DNA of 64,000 nucleotides from Methylophaga sp. Lineage in GTDB: Bacteria > Pseudomonadota > Gammaproteobacteria > Nitrosococcales > Methylophagaceae. Location: assembly GCA_011053005.1 (NCBI GenBank), contig DRHW01000003.1, positions 1 through 64,000 of the forward strand. Reading direction: 5' to 3'. Positions 59,954 through 64,000 of this stretch are shown here, in pieces (the stretch's first letter is position 1; the number at the start of each line of letters is the position of its first letter). The position numbers and the translations under genes are program-made. The notes beneath the pieces are model-generated. The model did not search any database. It was not told where the DNA came from and saw nothing but the letters and a program-made list of their open reading frames with translations.

Positions 59954-61033
59954 TTAACCGTATTTTCTTTCGAATTCACTCATAAACGCTATTAAAGCAT
60001 CAACGCCCGCTTCCGGCATTGCATTGTAAATACTGGCACGCATTCCGCCTAATGCCTTGTGACCTTTTAGCGATAATAAACCTGCAGACTTTGCTTCAGT
60101 TAAAAATGTCGTATTTAAGCTTTCATCGACTAACGTAAACGGCACGTTCATCCACGAACGATAACGCACATCAACAGGATTATTAAATAATTTACTATTA
60201 TCAATCGCTTGGTAAAGCTTTTGTTGTTTACGTTTATTCACTTCAGCCATTGCAGATAAACCGCCTTGCTCTTTTAACCAAGCAAACACTAAACCTGCTA
60301 AATACCAACTATACGTTGCTGGCGTATTAAACATCGAGTCATTATCATCATGCACTTTATAATCAAACATCGTCGGTGTCCCAGCGATAGTATCACCAAG
60401 CAAATCACGACGTACAATCACGATACATAAACCCGCAGGACCAATATTTTTCTGCGCACCAGCGTAAATCAAACCGAAACGACTAACATCAATAGATCTC
60501 GATAAGATTGTAGATGAAAAATCTGCGACTAAAGGGATATCGCCAGTATCAGGAACATCATCAAACTCAAGACCATGAATCGTTTCGTTGACAGTGTAAT
60601 GAACATACGCCGCATCATCAGACAACTGCCAAGTACTTTTATCCGCAATGGTCGTAAAGTTATTAGCGGAAGAATCCGTAACAATATTCACATCACAATA
60701 CTTTTTCGCTTCTGCTATCGCTTTTTCAGACCATGCACCGGTATTAAAATAATCCGCCTTGGTTTTGCCGCGTAGCAAATTCATAGGAATCATTGAAAAC
60801 TGACTCGATGCACCACCTTGTAAAAACAACACAGCATAATCATCTGGGATAGTCAGTAATTCACGTAAATCTGCTTCTGCTTTTTGCGCTATCGATGTGT
60901 ATTCAGCGCCGCGGTGACTCATTTCCATCACCGACATGCCTGAATTATGCCAATCTAACATTTCTGCTTGAGCTTGTAGCATCACTTTTGCGGGCAACAT
61001 CGCTGGCCCGGCACTAAAATTATACGGTTTCAA
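59954..61033 (-). CDS. serC: Phosphoserine aminotransferase
   Basis: A 359-residue PLP enzyme in serine (and pyridoxal phosphate) synthesis. The conserved N-terminus KPYNFSAGPAMLP fits the TTG at 61033, 4 bases after the gyrA stop; an ATG at 61084 would lie inside gyrA and add 17 residues unlike SerC, so it is not chosen. PLP lysine in YAGAQKNIGPAG; GGASSQF and the C-terminal GGMRASIYNA are clear. The order gyrA-serC-pheA is common in this class. Confidence 0.93.
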   Translation of the reverse strand: MKPYNFSAGPAMLPAKVMLQAQAEMLDWHNSGMSVMEMSHRGAEYTSIAQKAEADLRELLTIPDDYAVLFLQGGASSQFSMIPMNLLRGKTKADYFNTGAWSEKAIAEAKKYCDVNIVTDSSANNFTTIADKSTWQLSDDAAYVHYTVNETIHGLEFDDVPDTGDIPLVADFSSTILSRSIDVSRFGLIYAGAQKNIGPAGLCIVIVRRDLLGDTIAGTPTMFDYKVHDDNDSMFNTPATYSWYLAGLVFAWLKEQGGLSAMAEVNKRKQQKLYQAIDNSKLFNNPVDVRYRSWMNVPFTLVDESLNTTFLTEAKSAGLLSLKGHKALGGMRASIYNAMPEAGVDALIAFMSEFERKYG

Positions 61034-61037
61034 TAGT

Positions 61038-63632
61038 CTATTCTTCTGTTGTGTCGTCAGTAGCGTCGATATCAGAATCGACATCAGATTCAGAAGGCTC
61101 TTCTTCCTCTAATACACGTTCCAAACCAACTAGTTTTTCTTTCTTCGTTAGGTTAATCAGTTTCACACCTTGGGTATTTCGACCCACAATCGAAACATCT
61201 TTAACAGGCGTACGCACTAACGTACCGCCATTAGTGATCAACATAATTTGATGTTCAGGTTGAACTTGTACTGCACCGACCACATTTCCGTTACGTTCTG
61301 AGGTTTGGATAGAAATAATACCGCTACCGCCACGTCCTTGAACACGGTATTGTTCTAAATCAGTTCGTTTACCAAAACCAAATTCGGTTGCAGTCAATAT
61401 TGCACCCTCTTCAGGATTAGCAATAATCATCGAAATGATATCAACGCCTTCAGGCAAACGCATACCACGAACACCACGAGATACACGCCCCATAGAACGC
61501 ACATCAGTTTCAGGGAAACGTATTACCTTACCGTTTGAACTAAACAACATAATGTCAGACTGACCATCAGTCAAAGCAACGCTAATTAATTGGTCATCAT
61601 CTTTCAAATCAACCGCAATAATACCGTTCGCACGAGGACGAGAGTACGCTTCTAATGGTGTTTTCTTAACGGTACCTGATGCTGTGACCATGAAAATATA
61701 TTGGTCTGCATCAAAATCGCGTACTGCTAAAATCGCATTAATATTTTCGCCTTCTTCTAGCGGTAAAATATTAACGATTGGTTTACCACGAGCAGCACGA
61801 CCACCCTGTGGTAATTCATATACTTTTTTCCAGTACACTTTACCGGTGCTTGAGAAACACAGCAAAGTATCGTGAGTATTGGCAATAAACAGATGTTCGA
61901 TAAAATCTTCATCTTTCATTGCGGTGGCTGATTTACCTTTACCACCACGTCGTTGTGCTTGATAGGTATCTAATTGCTGAGTTTTTGCATAACCAGCATG
62001 TGACAACGTCACCACCATTTCTTCTTCAGAAATTAAATCTTCTAGCGTTAAATCAAGGTGGGCATCTAAAATTTCAGTGCGGCGCTCATCACCAAATTCT
62101 TCTTTGATTTTAACTAATTCTTCACGAATAACGGCCATTAAGTTATCGGGATCACTCAAAATTGCTAATAAAGCCGCGATTTCTTCTAAAACTTCACGGT
62201 ATTCATCCAAGATTTTATCTTGTTCAAGCCCCGTTAAACGGTGTAAACGCATATCAAGAATAGCTTGTGCTTGTACTGGCGACAAATTATAAGCGCCGTT
62301 AACTAAGCCCAGCTCTGCTTCTAAACCTTCTGGACGCGATGCTTCAGCACCTGCAGCGCCAAGCATTTCCAGAATCATATCTGAAGCCCAACCACGTGCT
62401 AATAAACCTTCTTTTGCTTCCGCAGGACTATTCGATGATTTGATTAATTCAATCACTTCATCGATATTCGCTAATGCAGTCGCTAAACCTTCTAATATAT
62501 GAGCGCGATCACGTGCTTTACGTAATTCATACAATGAACGACGTGTAACCACTTCACGACGATGGCGGATAAACGCTTCTAAAATAGGTTTTAAACCTAA
62601 TAAACGTGGTTGGCCATCAACTATTGCCACCATATTGATCCCAAATACCGTTTGCATTTGAGTTTGTTTATAAAGATTGTTTAAAACAACTTCTGGCACT
62701 TCACCACGTTTGAGTACCACCACCATTCGCATGCCATCTTTATCAGATTCATCACGTAAGGCCGTTATACCTTCAATTTTTTTATCTTTAACAAGTTCGG
62801 CGATCTTTTCAAGCAATCGCGCTTTATTGACTTGATAAGGCAATTCGATAGCGACAATACTTTGTTGACCAGTGCTTTCATTCGTTTCAATAACAGTTCG
62901 TGCACGAATATGAACGCGACCGCGGCCTGTGTGATACGCCTCGCTAATACCGCGAGCACCATTAATCATCGCTGAAGTTGGGAAATCTGGACCCGGGATA
63001 TACTCCATTAAACCTGCAACATCTATCTCTGGCCTATCAACCATCGCGATACAAGCATTAAGGATTTCAGTTAAATTATGAGGCGGAATATTAGTCGCCA
63101 TACCAACCGCAATACCTGATGAGCCATTAATTAATAAGGCAGGTACTTTTGTTGGTAATACCGATGGTTCATGTTCGGATTCATCATAGTTGGCGATGAA
63201 ATCAACAGTTTCTTTATCAAGATCCGCCAGCATTTCATGGGTAATTTTAGCCATACGTACTTCGGTATAACGCATCGCCGCTGGCGAATCACCATCGACC
63301 GAACCAAAGTTACCTTGACCATCAACCAACATGTAACGCATTGAGAAAGGCTGTGCCATCCGTACCATAGTGTCATAAACCGCGGTATCACCATGTGGAT
63401 GATATTTACCGATCACGTCACCGACAATACGTGCCGATTTTTTATAAGAGGAATTCCAGTTATTGCCTAACTCTCGCATCGCGTATAAAACACGACGATG
63501 TACAGGTTTTAGACCATCGCGTACATCCGGTAACGCTCGACCAACAATTACGCTCATCGCATAATCAAGGTACGACTGTTTCATTTCATCTTCAATATCG
63601 ATCGATTCAAGCTCAAAAGCAATATCAGTCAT
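61038..63632 (-). CDS. gyrA: DNA gyrase subunit A
   Basis: An 864-residue type II topoisomerase subunit. The active-site Tyr122 is in MRYTEV, and the quinolone-resistance region reads [10 protein letters not shown]: position 83 is Thr (Ser in E. coli, Thr also in many wild-type bacteria) and 87 is Asp, so nothing shows acquired resistance. The GyrA box QRRGGKGKS is at about residue 560 and six beta-propeller blades follow. The tail is very acidic ([13 protein letters not shown]...). No gap to speak of before serC. Confidence 0.97.
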   Translation of the reverse strand: MTDIAFELESIDIEDEMKQSYLDYAMSVIVGRALPDVRDGLKPVHRRVLYAMRELGNNWNSSYKKSARIVGDVIGKYHPHGDTAVYDTMVRMAQPFSMRYMLVDGQGNFGSVDGDSPAAMRYTEVRMAKITHEMLADLDKETVDFIANYDESEHEPSVLPTKVPALLINGSSGIAVGMATNIPPHNLTEILNACIAMVDRPEIDVAGLMEYIPGPDFPTSAMINGARGISEAYHTGRGRVHIRARTVIETNESTGQQSIVAIELPYQVNKARLLEKIAELVKDKKIEGITALRDESDKDGMRMVVVLKRGEVPEVVLNNLYKQTQMQTVFGINMVAIVDGQPRLLGLKPILEAFIRHRREVVTRRSLYELRKARDRAHILEGLATALANIDEVIELIKSSNSPAEAKEGLLARGWASDMILEMLGAAGAEASRPEGLEAELGLVNGAYNLSPVQAQAILDMRLHRLTGLEQDKILDEYREVLEEIAALLAILSDPDNLMAVIREELVKIKEEFGDERRTEILDAHLDLTLEDLISEEEMVVTLSHAGYAKTQQLDTYQAQRRGGKGKSATAMKDEDFIEHLFIANTHDTLLCFSSTGKVYWKKVYELPQGGRAARGKPIVNILPLEEGENINAILAVRDFDADQYIFMVTASGTVKKTPLEAYSRPRANGIIAVDLKDDDQLISVALTDGQSDIMLFSSNGKVIRFPETDVRSMGRVSRGVRGMRLPEGVDIISMIIANPEEGAILTATEFGFGKRTDLEQYRVQGRGGSGIISIQTSERNGNVVGAVQVQPEHQIMLITNGGTLVRTPVKDVSIVGRNTQGVKLINLTKKEKLVGLERVLEEEEPSESDVDSDIDATDDTTEE

Positions 63633-63732
63633 CTATCTCATCATCCAAATAAACATCGGGCAGTACTTGCCACTAAAGCCGGTAATCTTACCACTCAGAG
63701 CAATTTCCTGCACCTTTATGGACGAAGCACTA

Positions 63733-64000
63733 CTAGGGGTTAAGTTTTGTAAAATAACCGCTGAAATCATCTTCGAGAGTCCACAGCAATTCTTCGAGTC
63801 CTTGTTGCCAACCTTTTACAACGTTTTCTGCTGTACTTTTCTCAATATCAACATCAACGCGAAGACCAGTTTGAAATAATGGCTTAGTATTATTCGGGTC
63901 AATTGACATCAAGAAAAATTGCATTTCTATCACCGCTTGCGGCGAAAACTGGTCACGTTGTTCGCCATATAGCGCAGTGACAGCCGTATCGAGTACCATA
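63733..64000 (-). CDS. C-terminal part of a possible PqiC-like lipoprotein
   Basis: The last 88 codons of a gene that probably begins beyond the right edge; a Met at 63999 need not be its start. The pattern (a hydrophobic start, VIEMQFFLMSIDP, TGLRVDVDIEKS, then a helix AENVVKGWQQGLEELLWTLEDDF) resembles the end of ABC-transport auxiliary lipoproteins of the PqiC type. With so little sequence this is a suggestion only. It points toward gyrA with 100 bases between. Confidence 0.45.
   Translation of the reverse strand, partial: MVLDTAVTALYGEQRDQFSPQAVIEMQFFLMSIDPNNTKPLFQTGLRVDVDIEKSTAENVVKGWQQGLEELLWTLEDDFSGYFTKLNP

Noticed and set aside
63125-63400. Quinolone-resistance mutation in gyrA
   Set aside because: Thr83 and Asp87 are a normal wild-type combination in many bacteria.

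Overview
The window reads as ordinary chromosome from a low-GC gammaproteobacterium. The gene orders gyrA-serC-pheA, rluE-nudJ-mnmA-hflD, clpS-clpA and aceE-aceF-lpd, a class I fumarase, AcnB and a solitary Dam-type methylase all fit that class. Genus cannot be fixed from the sequence; a Thiotrichales, Methylophaga or Cycloclasticus type of organism is only a guess. I saw no insertion sequence, prophage, rRNA, tRNA or CRISPR array.

Layout. 1-4.3 kb: a membrane-anchored protein with long Glu/Pro tandem repeats, running off the left edge, directly downstream of a periplasmic von Willebrand A protein. 4.5-5.7 kb: metZ. 5.9-17.8 kb: a cobalamin regulon with a CobC-type phosphatase, the outer-membrane receptor BtuB and, divergent from it, a cluster btuM-cobB-bluB-cbiB-cobD-cobQ-cobU-cobT-cobS-cobO covering B12 uptake and the late half of B12 synthesis. 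Each arm has its own promoter and cobalamin riboswitch. 17.85-18.17 kb: a gap between convergent genes holding a cluster of DnaA-box-like 9-mers and two consensus IHF sites. 18.2-24.4 kb: clpA, clpS, grxD, serB, ppa, a hypothetical gene and a pseudouridine synthase. 24.5-33.3 kb: small envelope proteins, proS, fumarase, a lytic transglycosylase and rluE-nudJ-mnmA-hflD. 33.5-43.2 kb: a dicarboxylate/glutamate symporter, acnB, purB, two poorly known genes, a nitroreductase, a GGDEF protein and argG. 43.3-49.8 kb: dam and the pyruvate dehydrogenase operon aceE-aceF-lpd.

49.9-54.2 kb is the most interesting stretch. A divergent ECF sigma factor and a small zinc-finger anti-sigma factor sit beside two duplicated secreted peptides. 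One peptide carries six Lys-Cys-Gly motifs and looks like an HvfA-type RiPP metallophore precursor; the other is acidic and has no cysteine. Downstream on the same strand lie a DoxX-like membrane protein and the periplasmic methionine-sulfoxide repair pair MsrP-MsrQ. I infer an envelope oxidant or copper stress module. The usual MNIO peptide maturase is not in the window.

54.2-64 kb: a DUF1244 protein, a two-gene fragment of an oligopeptide-type ABC importer, ispH, pheA, serC, gyrA and the end of a possible PqiC-like lipoprotein gene. Several start codons differ from the longest possible reading frame (btuB, btuM, cobB, cobQ, proS, hflD, acnB, purB, aceE, msrP, doxX, ispH, serC); the reason is given in each entry.
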